A DNA stretch of 64,000 nucleotides from Leisingera sp. ANG-M1 (lineage in GTDB: Bacteria > Pseudomonadota > Alphaproteobacteria > Rhodobacterales > Rhodobacteraceae): positions 186,001-250,000 of the forward strand of contig NZ_JWLC01000006.1 of the NCBI RefSeq assembly GCF_000813745.1. The letters run 5' to 3'. Positions 9,230-19,819 of this stretch are shown in pieces (position 1 is the stretch's first letter; every line of letters starts with the position of its first letter). Both the position numbers and the translations under genes were made by a program. The notes under the pieces were generated by a model. The model did not search any database. It worked only from the letters and a program-made list of their open reading frames with translations, and had not been told where the DNA came from.

Positions 9230-10117
9230 TCAGCCCGCCCCGCCGTTCCAGGCAAATTTGCGCGCCCGGGCCACAAACTGCTGTACCGCTTCGGCGTCCT
9301 GCCGCCCGGCAGCCACTGACAGCAGCACGCTGCGCTTCATGTCCTCGCGGGCCAGCGGCACCGTTGCGATGCCATCCATCACCACCGAATGGCGCGGCAG
9401 GATGGTGACCCCCTGGCCGGTCTTCACCAGATGCTGGATCCAGTCTTCGCGCTCGCTGCGCACCGAGATCCGCATCGGCACATTCTCCCGCACCGCGGTG
9501 GCCAGGAAAGTATCGCGGAACTCGCAGTGCAGCCGGTCCAGATAAGAGAGCCGGGACAGATCCTCCAGATCCACCTCGGACCGTGCTGCATAAGGGTGAT
9601 CAGCGGCACAGGCCATCACCATGTCCTCGGTGTAAAGCTCGATATGGTGCAGCCGCCCGGCATCCGAGACCGGCGCGCCAAGAATGGCCAGATCGACGCG
9701 CCCGCTCAGAAGATCCTCGCCGATCTTCACCGCGGGCACGTCATGCAGGGTGATCTCCACGTCCCGGTGCTCGGCCAGGTAATCCAGCATGAACGGCGAC
9801 AGCCGGTAGGGTCCCACTGTGCACATCACCGCAATCTCCAAAGGCTGCACATTGCCGCTGCTGATCCGCCGCGCCTCGGCCTCAGCCGAAGCCGCGCTGC
9901 GCGCCACCTCTGCCAGATGCAGCGCCATCGCCCGCCCCAGATGGGTCAGATGGGTCAGCCGCCCCTCGCGCCGGATCAGGCTGCCGCCCAGTTCCTCCTC
10001 CAGCTTGCGGACCGATTTGCTGAGCGCAGGCTGGGACACCCCGCTGCGCCTGGCGGCCTCGGAAAAATTCAAGGTGTCGGCCAGCAGCAGAAACTGGCGG
10101 ATGCGGCGTAAATCCAT
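9230..10117 (-). CDS. LysR-type transcriptional regulator
   Basis: 295 residues from ATG at 10117 with AGGAGG 7 nt upstream. The N-terminal winged helix MDLRRIRQFLLLADTLNFSEAARRSGVSQPALSKSVRKLE is typical, and an effector-binding domain follows (EIAVMCTVGPYRLSPFMLDYL onward). It is divergent from the cytochrome P460 gene with a palindromic T-N11-A box in between, so it probably regulates that gene and itself. The inducer is unknown. Confidence 0.92.
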   Translation of the reverse strand: MDLRRIRQFLLLADTLNFSEAARRSGVSQPALSKSVRKLEEELGGSLIRREGRLTHLTHLGRAMALHLAEVARSAASAEAEARRISSGNVQPLEIAVMCTVGPYRLSPFMLDYLAEHRDVEITLHDVPAVKIGEDLLSGRVDLAILGAPVSDAGRLHHIELYTEDMVMACAADHPYAARSEVDLEDLSRLSYLDRLHCEFRDTFLATAVRENVPMRISVRSEREDWIQHLVKTGQGVTILPRHSVVMDGIATVPLAREDMKRSVLLSVAAGRQDAEAVQQFVARARKFAWNGGAG

Positions 10118-10164
10118 GCGGGTCCTCCTGCCGCCAGTAAACGGCAAATCCCCATGAATGTGCA

Positions 10165-10181
10165 GTTATGATTTTCATAAC
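10165..10181. promoter_or_regulatory. LysR-type operator between LysR and P460 genes
   Basis: GTTATGA-TTT-TCATAAC is a perfect inverted repeat containing the LysR-family T-N11-A pattern. It sits between the divergent starts at 10117 and 10249. Confidence 0.65.
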
Positions 10182-10248
10182 CCACGGCCGGCCTGCGCTT
10201 TCCTACCTTTGTCCCAGCCCATCACACGACGCAGCCAAGGACATGCCG

Positions 10249-10872
10249 ATGACCCGTGAAAACGCCAAATCCATCCTTCTCGCCGCCCTCATTCTGCTGA
10301 GCGCCCTGATCATGGCCGCTGTGGCCGGAGGGACCGTCTTTGCACAATCCGCCGCCATACGCGGGGCCGACTTCACTGCTCAGGGGGATGCCGTCCGCCC
10401 GCAGGATTACCGCCGCTGGGTCTTTGTCGGCAGCCCGCTCACACCCAACGCGCTGAATGGCGGCGAGGCGCCGTTTCCCGAATTCCATAACGTCTATGTC
10501 GAGCCAACCGCCTTTGACCATTACGCTGCCACCGGAACCTGGCCTGAGGGCACCCAGATCGCCAAGGAATTGGTGATGGTGCAGACCGATGACAGCACCG
10601 ATGAGGAGACCGGCGCCAATGCGCAAGTGTCGGGCATCGGCTATTTCCAGGGCGATTTCGTGGGGCTGGAGCTGCTGGTCAAGGACAATGCGCGCTTCCC
10701 GGAAGAGCCCGGCGGCTGGGCCTTCTTCTCCTTCGGCCACGGCGGTGAGCCTTACGCAGAAACCGCGTCCGCCTTCCCCACAGATGCTTGCAATGCCTGC
10801 CACGAAGCCAATGCCGAGGATGACTTCGTCTTCACCCAGTTCTACCCGGTGCTGCGCGCAGCGAAGCCCTGA
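10249..10872 (+). CDS. cytochrome P460 family protein
   Basis: 207 residues from ATG at 10249 (AAGGA 7 nt upstream; an earlier in-frame ATG at 10243 is too close to it). A signal peptide ends near VFAQ (33). The P460 fold signatures are the N-terminal PQDYRRWVFVG (51-61), GTQIAKELV (101-109, containing a lysine at about the position of the haem-cross-linking Lys) and the C-terminal haem site CNACH (181-185) followed by DFVFTQFYPVLR. Family members oxidise hydroxylamine or bind NO (cytochrome c'-beta). Periplasmic. Probably controlled by the divergent LysR. Confidence 0.85.
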   Translation: MTRENAKSILLAALILLSALIMAAVAGGTVFAQSAAIRGADFTAQGDAVRPQDYRRWVFVGSPLTPNALNGGEAPFPEFHNVYVEPTAFDHYAATGTWPEGTQIAKELVMVQTDDSTDEETGANAQVSGIGYFQGDFVGLELLVKDNARFPEEPGGWAFFSFGHGGEPYAETASAFPTDACNACHEANAEDDFVFTQFYPVLRAAKP

Positions 10873-10906
10873 GCGGCTTTCCCCACCCAACAGCCGCAGC
10901 ACAGGT

Positions 10907-10942
10907 CCCCAAGGGTGCGGCCCAGCACTCTTGGGGGTTTGT
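10907..10942 (+). terminator. terminator after cytochrome P460
   Basis: A CCCCAAG (10907-10913) / CTTGGGG (10930-10936) stem extends inward through GTGC/GCAC and is followed by GTTTGTT. It lies 35 nt after the P460 stop, between convergent P460 and fnrL. Confidence 0.6.
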
Positions 10943-10989
10943 TCAGATAACTTGGGGATCTGTTCGGAAAGAAAGCAGCTGAGCCTGGA

Positions 10990-11730
10990 TCAGCCCAGGA
11001 AGCCGCCGTCACTGTCGTCGCCGGCTTCTTCCATCAGGCGGCGCATGTCGGGCACGGTCACATGGCGCTTGCCTTCCAGCTCGATGATGCCGTCTTTTCT
11101 CAGCGCAGAGATCTGCCGGCTCACGGTTTCCAGCGTCAGGCCCAGATAATCCGCCATCGCTTCGCGGGTCAGCGGCAGGTCGAACACCATCCGGTTGGCG
11201 GCGCCGCCCGGCGTCAGCGAGGCATCGCGCCGGGCGATGATCGACAACAGGCTGGCGATCTTCTCGCGTGCGGTCTTTCGGCCCAGGACCAGCATCCATT
11301 CGCGCGCTGCGTCCAGTTCGTCCAGGGTCATTTCCAGCAGCCGGTGGGCGATATGCGGCGTCCGCTCCATCAGCTCTTCAAACGGCTTCTTGCGGAAGCA
11401 GCACATCACCACATCAGTGGTCGCCGCCACGTCATAGGCAGCGCCTTCGCGGCCCGGGCGGCCAACAAAATCGCTGGGCAGCAAGAGCCCCACCATCTGG
11501 GTGCGCCCGTCCTCCATCGTCTGCGTCAGCGAGGCAATGCCGGACACAACCGACCCGACGAAGTTCATAACGTCACCCGACCAGATGATCGGCTGGCCGG
11601 CTTCATAGGAGCGGTAGTATTTGATCGCATCCAGCTCTTCCAGCTCATCCGCGTCGCAGCGGGCGCAGACGGCACGGTGGCGGATCGGGCAGTCGCCGCA
11701 TCTGGACTGTGACAAGACTGGTGCGTTCAT
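10990..11730 (-). CDS. fnrL: oxygen-sensing Crp/Fnr regulator FnrL
   Basis: 246 residues from ATG at 11730. The N-terminal cysteine cluster is C11-x2-C14-x7-C22-x2-C25 (CGDCPIRHRAVCARC), with a further CC at 110-111 (DVVMCCFRKK). Together these supply the [4Fe-4S] ligands of FnrL. A cyclic-nucleotide-like beta roll and dimer helix follow, then the HTH (LPLTREAMADYLGLTLETVSR) with the E-SR recognition helix of FNR proteins that read TTGAT. It activates microaerobic genes such as ccoN and hemN. A near-consensus FNR box between it and hemN suggests autoregulation. Confidence 0.95.
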   Translation of the reverse strand: MNAPVLSQSRCGDCPIRHRAVCARCDADELEELDAIKYYRSYEAGQPIIWSGDVMNFVGSVVSGIASLTQTMEDGRTQMVGLLLPSDFVGRPGREGAAYDVAATTDVVMCCFRKKPFEELMERTPHIAHRLLEMTLDELDAAREWMLVLGRKTAREKIASLLSIIARRDASLTPGGAANRMVFDLPLTREAMADYLGLTLETVSRQISALRKDGIIELEGKRHVTVPDMRRLMEEAGDDSDGGFLG

Positions 11731-11743
11731 TGGGAGATCCCGG

Positions 11744-11757
11744 TTGATCTGGGTCAA
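11744..11757. promoter_or_regulatory. FNR box between fnrL and hemN
   Basis: TTGATCTGGGTCAA differs from TTGAT-N4-ATCAA at one position. It is 14 nt upstream of the fnrL start and 36 nt upstream of the hemN start; co-regulation of hemN and autoregulation of fnrL are inferred. Confidence 0.82.
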
Positions 11758-11792
11758 GGCTTGCCGTGGCCGGCACATATAAAACTAATGGA

Positions 11793-13148
11793 ATGGATCA
11801 GAAAGCTCAATTGGCCAAACTCGGTTTGTTTGACGCCAAAGTGCCGCGCTATACCAGTTACCCAACGGCGCCGCACTTTAGGGAAAGCACCGATTCCACC
11901 GTGTTTTCCAGCTGGGTTTCGAGTATTTCGCCGGGCAGCAGCATCTCACTTTATGTGCATGTGCCGTTCTGCCGCAGATTATGCTGGTTTTGCGCCTGCC
12001 GCACCCAGGGCACGCAATCCGACGCGCCGGTCGAGGCCTACATCGAGGTTCTGAAGGCGGAAATCGCGCTGCTCCAGCAGCAGCTTCCCGAAGGCGTGAC
12101 CCTGTCGAGGCTGCATTGGGGCGGCGGCACGCCGACCTTGCTGAGCGCAGATCTGATCCGCGGCCTGGCGGAGGCGATCACCCAGGCGCTGCCGCTGGAT
12201 CCGCGGGCGGAATTCTCGGTTGAGATCGACCCGAACGAGATCGGCGGCCGGCGGCTGGACGCTCTGGCAGCGGCGGGCATGAACCGCGCATCGGTCGGGG
12301 TGCAGGATTTCGATGGCACCATTCAGCAGGCAATCGGCCGAATCCAAAGTTTTGATGCCACACGTCAGGCCATTGAGATGCTGCGTGCGCACGGCATCGA
12401 AAGCCTGAACGCCGACATTCTCTTCGGCCTGCCGCACCAGACCCCGGCCCGTATGACGGAAAGCGTGCAAAAGCTGTTGTCGCTTACCCCGGACCGGGCC
12501 GCCGTCTACGGCTATGCCCATGTTCCCTGGATGGCCGGACGGCAAAGCATGATCCGCTCGGACACGCTGCCGACGCCGGAGGCCCGGCTGGAGCTGTTCG
12601 AAACCGCCCGGCAGCTGTTCCTCTGGGACGGCTACCGGGAGATTGGCATCGACCATTTCGCGCGGCCCGAAGACGGGCTGGCCATTGCCCGGCGCACCGG
12701 CCGGCTGCGGCGCAACTTCCAAGGCTATACCGATGATCCGGCGGAGGTGCTGATCGGTATCGGCGCCTCGGCGATTTCGCGGTTTCCGCAGGGCTATGCG
12801 CAGAACGCGCCGGGCACCTCGGCGTATGTCCGCGCGATCCGGGACGGACGCTTTGCCACCGCGCGCGGCCATGCCTTTGGCGGCGATGACCTGCTTCGGG
12901 CCCGGCTGATCGAAGCGCTGATGTGTGATTTCCGCATTTGCCGCGATGAAATCCTGTCACGTTTCCCGGTCTCGGATGCGGTGCTGAATTCGATGCTGGC
13001 CGAAGCCGGTGCCGCCTTTCCCGGAATGCTGGCTCTTTCGCCGAAAGGCCTGGAAGTCCGCGAGGAAGCCCGTCCGCTGACGCGCATGATTGCCCGCAGC
13101 TTTGATGCGTATGACCTCAGCAAGGCAGGGCACAGCACCGCCATCTGA
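11793..13148 (+). CDS. hemN: oxygen-independent coproporphyrinogen III oxidase
   Basis: 451 residues. The start is taken as ATG at 11793 (MDQKAQLAKLGL); an ATG five bases earlier is out of frame. The radical-SAM cysteine motif is C60-x3-C64-x2-C67-x-C69 (CRRLCWFCAC), the diagnostic HemN CX3CX2CXC. YTSYPTAPHF (20-29) and WGGGTP follow the family. It makes protoporphyrinogen IX from coproporphyrinogen III under low oxygen, supporting haem supply for the cbb3 oxidase. Divergent from fnrL across an FNR box. Its leader has only a weak Shine-Dalgarno. Confidence 0.95.
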   Translation: MDQKAQLAKLGLFDAKVPRYTSYPTAPHFRESTDSTVFSSWVSSISPGSSISLYVHVPFCRRLCWFCACRTQGTQSDAPVEAYIEVLKAEIALLQQQLPEGVTLSRLHWGGGTPTLLSADLIRGLAEAITQALPLDPRAEFSVEIDPNEIGGRRLDALAAAGMNRASVGVQDFDGTIQQAIGRIQSFDATRQAIEMLRAHGIESLNADILFGLPHQTPARMTESVQKLLSLTPDRAAVYGYAHVPWMAGRQSMIRSDTLPTPEARLELFETARQLFLWDGYREIGIDHFARPEDGLAIARRTGRLRRNFQGYTDDPAEVLIGIGASAISRFPQGYAQNAPGTSAYVRAIRDGRFATARGHAFGGDDLLRARLIEALMCDFRICRDEILSRFPVSDAVLNSMLAEAGAAFPGMLALSPKGLEVREEARPLTRMIARSFDAYDLSKAGHSTAI

Positions 13149-13189
13149 CCCTTGTGCAGCAGCCGGACGCCCTCCCGCCCGTCGCCAGT

Positions 13190-13310
13190 GCATTTGAAAA
13201 TGCCCAGCTCCCGTTGGGCCAGGCTCAGCGCCTGAGGCGCTGAGCCTGGCCCAAGGCCGCCAAGGGGATCCGGCGCAGCCGGGGCACCTGCGGGCACGGG
13301 AGTGCCCCGC
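13190..13310. repeat. palindromic intergenic repeat, family A copy 2
   Basis: The same 19-bp stem as at 9089-9129 (13214-13232 with 13236-13254), with loop TGA instead of AAA. Flanks are closely similar: CATTTGAAAA upstream, GGCCGCCAAGGGGATCCGGC downstream and a final CGGGAG. It lies after hemN, before the convergent yejF. Confidence 0.78.
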
Positions 13311-13421
13311 CGCATTTAAAACACTGGAAAGCAGCCGGGCAGAAAAGGCCAGCACGTTTGCCGCAACTCATACACGCCGCGCAGGCCGTGAACCCGTAGA
13401 TGCTGCATGCCTGACAGGGGG

Positions 13422-15014
<1,593 letters not shown>

Positions 15015-15071
15015 TTTTCTACCCCTTGAAATCCTGCGCTAAGGGCGGTGCCCGGCCGAGGGCGGAAACGA

Positions 15072-15120
15072 AGTGCCCGCCCGTGGGGGCGGACGGGCAC
15101 TGCCCGGCGAGCCGCCGGGC
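15072..15120. repeat. intercistronic hairpins between yejE and yejF
   Basis: Two adjacent hairpins: AGTGCCCG (15072-15079) with CGGGCACT (15094-15101), then GCCCGGCG (15102-15109) with CGCCGGGC (15113-15120) around loop AGC. Being inside an operon, they may affect mRNA processing or yejF level. Confidence 0.5.
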
Positions 15121-15147
15121 GGCGCATCTTTGCGACCTGCTCCAATT

Positions 15148-16254
15148 TCATGAAAACGTCTTCCGCGGATCAAAGGCATCGCGCACCCCTTCAAAGATGA
15201 AGATCAGCAGCGACAGCATGATCGCAAAGGTAAAGAAGGCGGTGAAGGCGAGCCAGGGCGCTTCCAGATTCTGTTTCGCCTGCAGTGTCAGCTCGCCCAG
15301 GCTGGGGGCCGAGGACGGCAGGCCGAAGCCTAGGAAGTCGAGGCCGGCCAGCAGCCCGATAGTGCCGGTGATGATGAAGGGCAGCATGGTCAGCGTCGCC
15401 ACCATCGCATTGGGCAGCATGTGGCGGAACATGATGGTCATGTTGCCGACCCCCAGCGCCTTGGCGGCGCGGACGTATTCCAGGTTGCGGGCCCGCAGGA
15501 ATTCGGCCCGCACCACGCCCACCAGTGCGGTCCAGCCGAACAGGATCATCAGCCCGACCAAGAGCCAGAAGCTGCGGCCCAGAATGGCGAACATGATGAT
15601 GATCACATAAAGCGAGTTGATCGAGCCCCAGACCTCGATCACCCGCTGGAAGATAAGGTCGGTCAGACCGCCGAAATAGCCCTGCACCGCGCCGGCCAGA
15701 ATGCCCAGCAGGCTGGCAGCGCCAGTAACCATCAGGGTGAACAGGATCGACAGACGGAAGCCGTAGATCACCCGCGCCAGCACATCGCGCTTGGTGTCGT
15801 CGGTGCCCAGAAGGTTCTGGCTGTTGGGTGGCAGCGGTGCCGCGCCGGGGCGGTCGACGGTGGTGTTAAAGCTGTAGGGAATCGGCGGCCAAAGGGTCCA
15901 GCCCTGCGCGAACCCGTCAGCGGCATAGGTGCCTGCGGCGATTTCGGAAAGGATGCCCTCAGGGTCATCGAAACAGTCCTCGACGCCTCCCGACTGGATC
16001 AGGCACTCGACCTCCGGATCGCCATAGATCGCCTCGGTCTGGAAATCGCCGCCGAACCTGGTCTCGGGGTAGAACTTGAACACCGGCGCATAGATTCCGC
16101 CGCGGTAGCTGACCAGGATCGGCTTGTCGTTGGCAATGAACTCGGCAAACAGCGACAGGCCGAACAGCACCGCAAAGATCCACAGCGACCAATAGGCCCG
16201 GCGGTTTTTGCGGAAATTATGCCAGCGGCGCAGGTTCAGGGGGGACAGTGCCAT
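15148..16254 (-). CDS. yejE: peptide ABC transporter permease (YejE type)
   Basis: 368 residues. It begins SPLNLRRWHNFRKNRRAYWSLWIF, the YejE/OppC N-terminus, then a long periplasmic segment with YPETRFGGDFQTEAIYGDPEV and HLLGTDD-type NLLGTDDTKRDVLARVIYG. The permease core follows with the EAA-like loop EYVRAAKALGVGNMTIMFRHMLPNA. Five to six membrane helices are visible. It starts three bases after yejB stops, so translational coupling is likely. Confidence 0.93.
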   Translation of the reverse strand: MALSPLNLRRWHNFRKNRRAYWSLWIFAVLFGLSLFAEFIANDKPILVSYRGGIYAPVFKFYPETRFGGDFQTEAIYGDPEVECLIQSGGVEDCFDDPEGILSEIAAGTYAADGFAQGWTLWPPIPYSFNTTVDRPGAAPLPPNSQNLLGTDDTKRDVLARVIYGFRLSILFTLMVTGAASLLGILAGAVQGYFGGLTDLIFQRVIEVWGSINSLYVIIIMFAILGRSFWLLVGLMILFGWTALVGVVRAEFLRARNLEYVRAAKALGVGNMTIMFRHMLPNAMVATLTMLPFIITGTIGLLAGLDFLGFGLPSSAPSLGELTLQAKQNLEAPWLAFTAFFTFAIMLSLLIFIFEGVRDAFDPRKTFS

Positions 16255-16257
16255 GGT

Positions 16258-17343
16258 TCAGCCCTCCCGCTTTTCAAAGTCGATGCGTGGATCGACGAAC
16301 ACATACATCAGGTCCGAGACGATACCGACCACCAGCCCCATCAGGCCGAAGATATACATGGTGCCGAACATCACCGGGTAATCGCGCGCCACCGCGGCCT
16401 CGAACCCCAGGCGGCCAAGGCCGTCAAGCGAGAAGATCGTCTCAATGATCAGCGAGCCGGAGAAGAAGACTCCGATGAACACCGCAGGGAAACCGGCAAT
16501 CACAATCAGCATCGCATTGCGGAACACATGGCCATACAGCACCCGGGTCTCGCCCAGCCCCTTGGCGCGGGCGGTCATCACATATTGCTTCTTGATCTCA
16601 TCCAGGAAGGAGTTCTTGGTCAGCAGCGTCAGCGTCGCAAAGGCCGCGATGGTCGAAGCTGCCACCGGCAGTGCAATGTGCCAGAAATAGTCTGCGATCT
16701 TGCCAAACAGGCTGAGGCTTTCCCAATTGTCCGAGGTAAGGCCCCGCAGCGGAAATACCTGCCAATAGGAGCCGCCGGCCAGCAGCACCAGCAGCATGAT
16801 GGCAAACAGGAAACCCGGAATGGCATAGGCTGCAATAATCACACCGCTGGTCCAGGTATCAAACGAGGAGCCGTCGCGCATCGCCTTGCGGATGCCCAGC
16901 GGGATCGAGATCAGATAGGCAATGAGCGTCGACCACAGGCCCAGCGAGATCGAGACCGGCATTTTCTCAAGCACCAGGTCAGTCACCCCGATCTTGCGGA
17001 AATAGCTCTCGCCGAAATCGAAGGTAGCATAATTGCCAAGCATGATCAGAAAGCGTTCCAACGGCGGCTTGTCGAGACCGAACTGCTGTTCCAGCTCGGC
17101 AATCAGCTCCGGCGGCAGGCCCTGGCGGCCGGCATAGTTTTCGTTGGCGCCGATGGTCTCGGTGCCGGTGTCGCCGCCATTGCCGGCGAAACCTTCGAAC
17201 ACATCGCCGCCGCCTTCAATCTGGGCGATGATCTGCTCGACGGGGCCGCCGGGCACGAATTGCACCAGGGCAAAATTCACCACCAGGATGCCGAACAGCG
17301 TTGGGATCACCAGCAGCAAGCGGCGCAGGATATAGGCTGCCAT
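16258..17343 (-). CDS. yejB: peptide ABC transporter permease (YejB type)
   Basis: 361 residues. N-terminal [19 protein letters not shown] is the OppB/DppB-family start. Helices continue through the EAA loop ([24 protein letters not shown]) and end with [16 protein letters not shown] YejB-specific insertion after helix 1 ([26 protein letters not shown]) is present. It pairs with YejE to form the channel. It lies 9 nt after the yejA stop. Confidence 0.93.
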   Translation of the reverse strand: MAAYILRRLLLVIPTLFGILVVNFALVQFVPGGPVEQIIAQIEGGGDVFEGFAGNGGDTGTETIGANENYAGRQGLPPELIAELEQQFGLDKPPLERFLIMLGNYATFDFGESYFRKIGVTDLVLEKMPVSISLGLWSTLIAYLISIPLGIRKAMRDGSSFDTWTSGVIIAAYAIPGFLFAIMLLVLLAGGSYWQVFPLRGLTSDNWESLSLFGKIADYFWHIALPVAASTIAAFATLTLLTKNSFLDEIKKQYVMTARAKGLGETRVLYGHVFRNAMLIVIAGFPAVFIGVFFSGSLIIETIFSLDGLGRLGFEAAVARDYPVMFGTMYIFGLMGLVVGIVSDLMYVFVDPRIDFEKREG

Positions 17344-17352
17344 GGCCGGGGC

Positions 17353-19266
17353 TTACCGCAGTGCGCCAGCGGACTTCAGCGCCGCTTCGCGGTCTGCATC
17401 AATCCACCACAGGTCCAGGAAACCGGGGCTGTAGGGCGGCAGGTTCTCCGGCTGGGCGTACATGTCCCAATAGGCGATCCAGTTCACATCCAGATACCAG
17501 GTTGGTACCGCAAAGCGTTTGGCGCGCAGCACACGGTCCAAGGCGCGGACATTGGCGCGCAGTTCCTCCTGCGCCTTGGCGTTGACAATATTGCCGATCA
17601 GCGCATCGACCGCCGGGTCCGCCAGCCCTGCGGGATTGAAGACCGAATACTCATGCGCCTCCGAACCGAAATACTGGTAGAGACCGGTCGAGGGCTCCAA
17701 AGACATTGAATAGGCCGAGGAAATCATGTCGAACTCCTTTTCCCGGCGGCGGCTGGTGAACTGCGCGTAATCGACCCGGTTCACCACCGCGTCCAGCCCC
17801 ATGGTCTTGAGGTTGGTGGCATAGGGCTGCACGATGCGCTCGATGGTCGGGCTGTCGACCAGGAACTCCAGCTTGAACACTTCGCCGTCCGCATTGCGGC
17901 GCAGGCCGTCATCGCCCACGGTCCAGCCGGCCGCGTCCAGCAGCTTCATCGCCTTGCGCAGGTTGCGCCGGTCGCCCGGGCGGGCGGCCTTGGACGCATG
18001 CGCCATCACCGGCTCGGCGGTCAGCAGCGCCGGATCGATCTGATCGCCGAGCGCCTCCAGCACTTCTTTCTCCCGCCCCTCGGGCAGGCCTTGGGCCTGC
18101 AGCGGCGTGTCCTGCCAGAAGGAGGAGCGGTGGCGGAACAGGCCGTATTGCAGGCTCTCATTGGTCCACTCGAAGTTATAGCCCAGCTGCAGCGCCTCGC
18201 GAACGCGGATGTCCTGGAACTTGGGCCGCAGCAGATTCATCACAAAGCCCGAAGCCGCTGGCACGTTGCCGTCCAGGATCTCGCCCTTGACCACTTGGCC
18301 GTTGTTCACTGCATCAAAGTTGTAGGCTGTGGCCCAGCTTTTAGAGCTGTTCTCGGGCCGCAGGGTATAGACGCCGGCCTTGAAGCCTTCCATCGCTGCC
18401 ACCGCATCGCCGAAATACTCCACCCGGATACTGTCATAGTTATGGCGGCCGAGGTTCACGTTGACATCCTTGCCCCAGTAGTCCGGGTTGCGGCGGTAGG
18501 TGATGCTCTGGTTCACCTCCGCCTTGTCCAGCACGTAGGGGCCGGAGCCAATGCCCGGGTCCAGCCGCGGCTCGTCTATGCGGCGGTTCTCCGGATCGGC
18601 CTCGAACCATGCCTTGGAAAATACAGGGGTGCCGCTGACCTGAGATATCATCGCCCGGCGCGGGAAGTCCGGTGAGAAGTAGAACTTGACGCGGTGCGGC
18701 CCCAGCGCTTCGGCCTTGGGGATACGCTTGCGCACCGCCTCGGCATAGGATTTCAGCCCCTGGTCCAGCAGGATGTTGTGCGAGAACACCACATCATCCG
18801 CGGTAACCGGGGAGCCATCGGAAAACCGCGCCTCGGGGCGCAGGTTGAAGATCACCCAGTCCTGGCTTTCCGGATACTCAAGGCTTTCGGCCAGCAGCCC
18901 GTAATAGGAGCCGGGCTCGTCATAGGACGCCACCATGAGGCTTTCGAAATGCTCCGACGACAGCGCCCCCGCACGGCCCTTTCGGGTATATGGGTTCATG
19001 CTGTCAAAGGTTCCGACCGAGGAGATCGACAGCTCGCCGCCCTTGGGTGCGTCCGGGTTCACATAGTCGAAATGCTGGAACTCCGGGCCGTATTTCAATT
19101 CGCCGAACTCGGCAAAGCCATGCGCCTTGATGATGGTCTCTTCCGCCTTGGCCAGCGTCGCTGCTGCCAGTGCCAGAACAAGCCCCAAGGCAAGCGCCGC
19201 AGCGGCCTGCACCGGGTTCACCCTCTCCTTTGCGCGCACACGCGCCGCAGCCTGAGCGGTTTTCAT
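17353..19266 (-). CDS. yejA: periplasmic peptide-binding protein (YejA type)
   Basis: 637 residues from ATG at 19266, with AAAGGAGG upstream. A basic N-terminus and hydrophobic core (AAAALALGLVLALAAATLAKA) form a signal peptide ending near residue 40. The SBP family 5 pattern is present: HGFAEFGELKYGPEFQHFDYVNPDAPKGG, then FNLRPEARFSDGSPVTADDVVFS. The YejA-type ending SPGFLDLWW is visible. First gene of yejABEF, it captures oligopeptides for import. The promoter should lie in 19267-19500. Confidence 0.93.
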   Translation of the reverse strand: MKTAQAAARVRAKERVNPVQAAAALALGLVLALAAATLAKAEETIIKAHGFAEFGELKYGPEFQHFDYVNPDAPKGGELSISSVGTFDSMNPYTRKGRAGALSSEHFESLMVASYDEPGSYYGLLAESLEYPESQDWVIFNLRPEARFSDGSPVTADDVVFSHNILLDQGLKSYAEAVRKRIPKAEALGPHRVKFYFSPDFPRRAMISQVSGTPVFSKAWFEADPENRRIDEPRLDPGIGSGPYVLDKAEVNQSITYRRNPDYWGKDVNVNLGRHNYDSIRVEYFGDAVAAMEGFKAGVYTLRPENSSKSWATAYNFDAVNNGQVVKGEILDGNVPAASGFVMNLLRPKFQDIRVREALQLGYNFEWTNESLQYGLFRHRSSFWQDTPLQAQGLPEGREKEVLEALGDQIDPALLTAEPVMAHASKAARPGDRRNLRKAMKLLDAAGWTVGDDGLRRNADGEVFKLEFLVDSPTIERIVQPYATNLKTMGLDAVVNRVDYAQFTSRRREKEFDMISSAYSMSLEPSTGLYQYFGSEAHEYSVFNPAGLADPAVDALIGNIVNAKAQEELRANVRALDRVLRAKRFAVPTWYLDVNWIAYWDMYAQPENLPPYSPGFLDLWWIDADREAALKSAGALR

Positions 19267-19500
19267 CTGCCATGACCTCCTTTGCCCAGGGACTGCCCGC
19301 CCCGGATGTTTTCTGCCCTCAAGCTAATGGCCGGGGGTGGTAACATTCAAGTTGAGATTGGGTGATTTCCCGGTGTCTTTGCCGCCGCTTTCGGCGTGCC
19401 GCTGCCGATCCGCCCCGCGCCGGCAGGCCGCGCTTGCCCGTACGCTGGCCGCGTGCAAGCCTCGCATCACAATCTCGTTAACAAACCTGGGAGACAGCTG

Positions 19501-19737
19501 ATGCCGAAACCGAAGATAATTGCCGCCCTTGCCCTAGCCGGAGCCGCCGCTCTTAGCGCCTGCGCCCAGCAGGAAGAGGAAGTGGTCTACAGCAGCCCCG
19601 AAGAAGCGTTCTGCGTTCAAAGCGGCGGCAGCTATGTGCTGCGCAGCGGCAAGGCGGGCACCATCGGCGTCTGCATCCTGCCCGACGGCCAGGAGCGCGA
19701 TGCACGGGCCTATTACCTGGAAAACAACCCTGGCTGA
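19501..19737 (+). CDS. DUF333 lipoprotein
   Basis: 78 residues from ATG at 19501. The N-terminal basic/hydrophobic stretch ends in a lipobox LSAC (cysteine about 21), so it is probably an outer-membrane-directed or inner-membrane lipoprotein. The mature part holds the DUF333 pattern: EEAFCVQSGGSYVLR...GVCILPDGQERDARAYY, with two cysteines likely to form a disulfide. Function of the family is unknown. It is divergent from yejA and convergent with the cytochrome c gene. Confidence 0.82.
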   Translation: MPKPKIIAALALAGAAALSACAQQEEEVVYSSPEEAFCVQSGGSYVLRSGKAGTIGVCILPDGQERDARAYYLENNPG

Positions 19738-19763
19738 GCTCGTCATCTTTGCTGCCAGCAAAA

Positions 19764-19787
19764 AAGCCGCTGCAAATGCAGCGGCTT
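19764..19787. terminator. bidirectional terminator
   Basis: GCCGCTGC (19766-19773) pairs with GCAGCGGC (19778-19785) around AAAT. A run of six A precedes and TTCTT follows, so the minus-strand transcript ends in TTTTTT. It serves the cytochrome c gene and probably also the DUF333 gene. Confidence 0.8.
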
Positions 19788-19819
19788 CTTCATTCGGATT
19801 GCTTGGACAGCGGTCTGGC

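Noticed and set aside
15421-17709. 762-codon open frame on the plus strand opposite yejE/yejB/yejA
   Set aside because: Antisense shadow of three well-supported genes; repetitive His/Gln/Arg composition.
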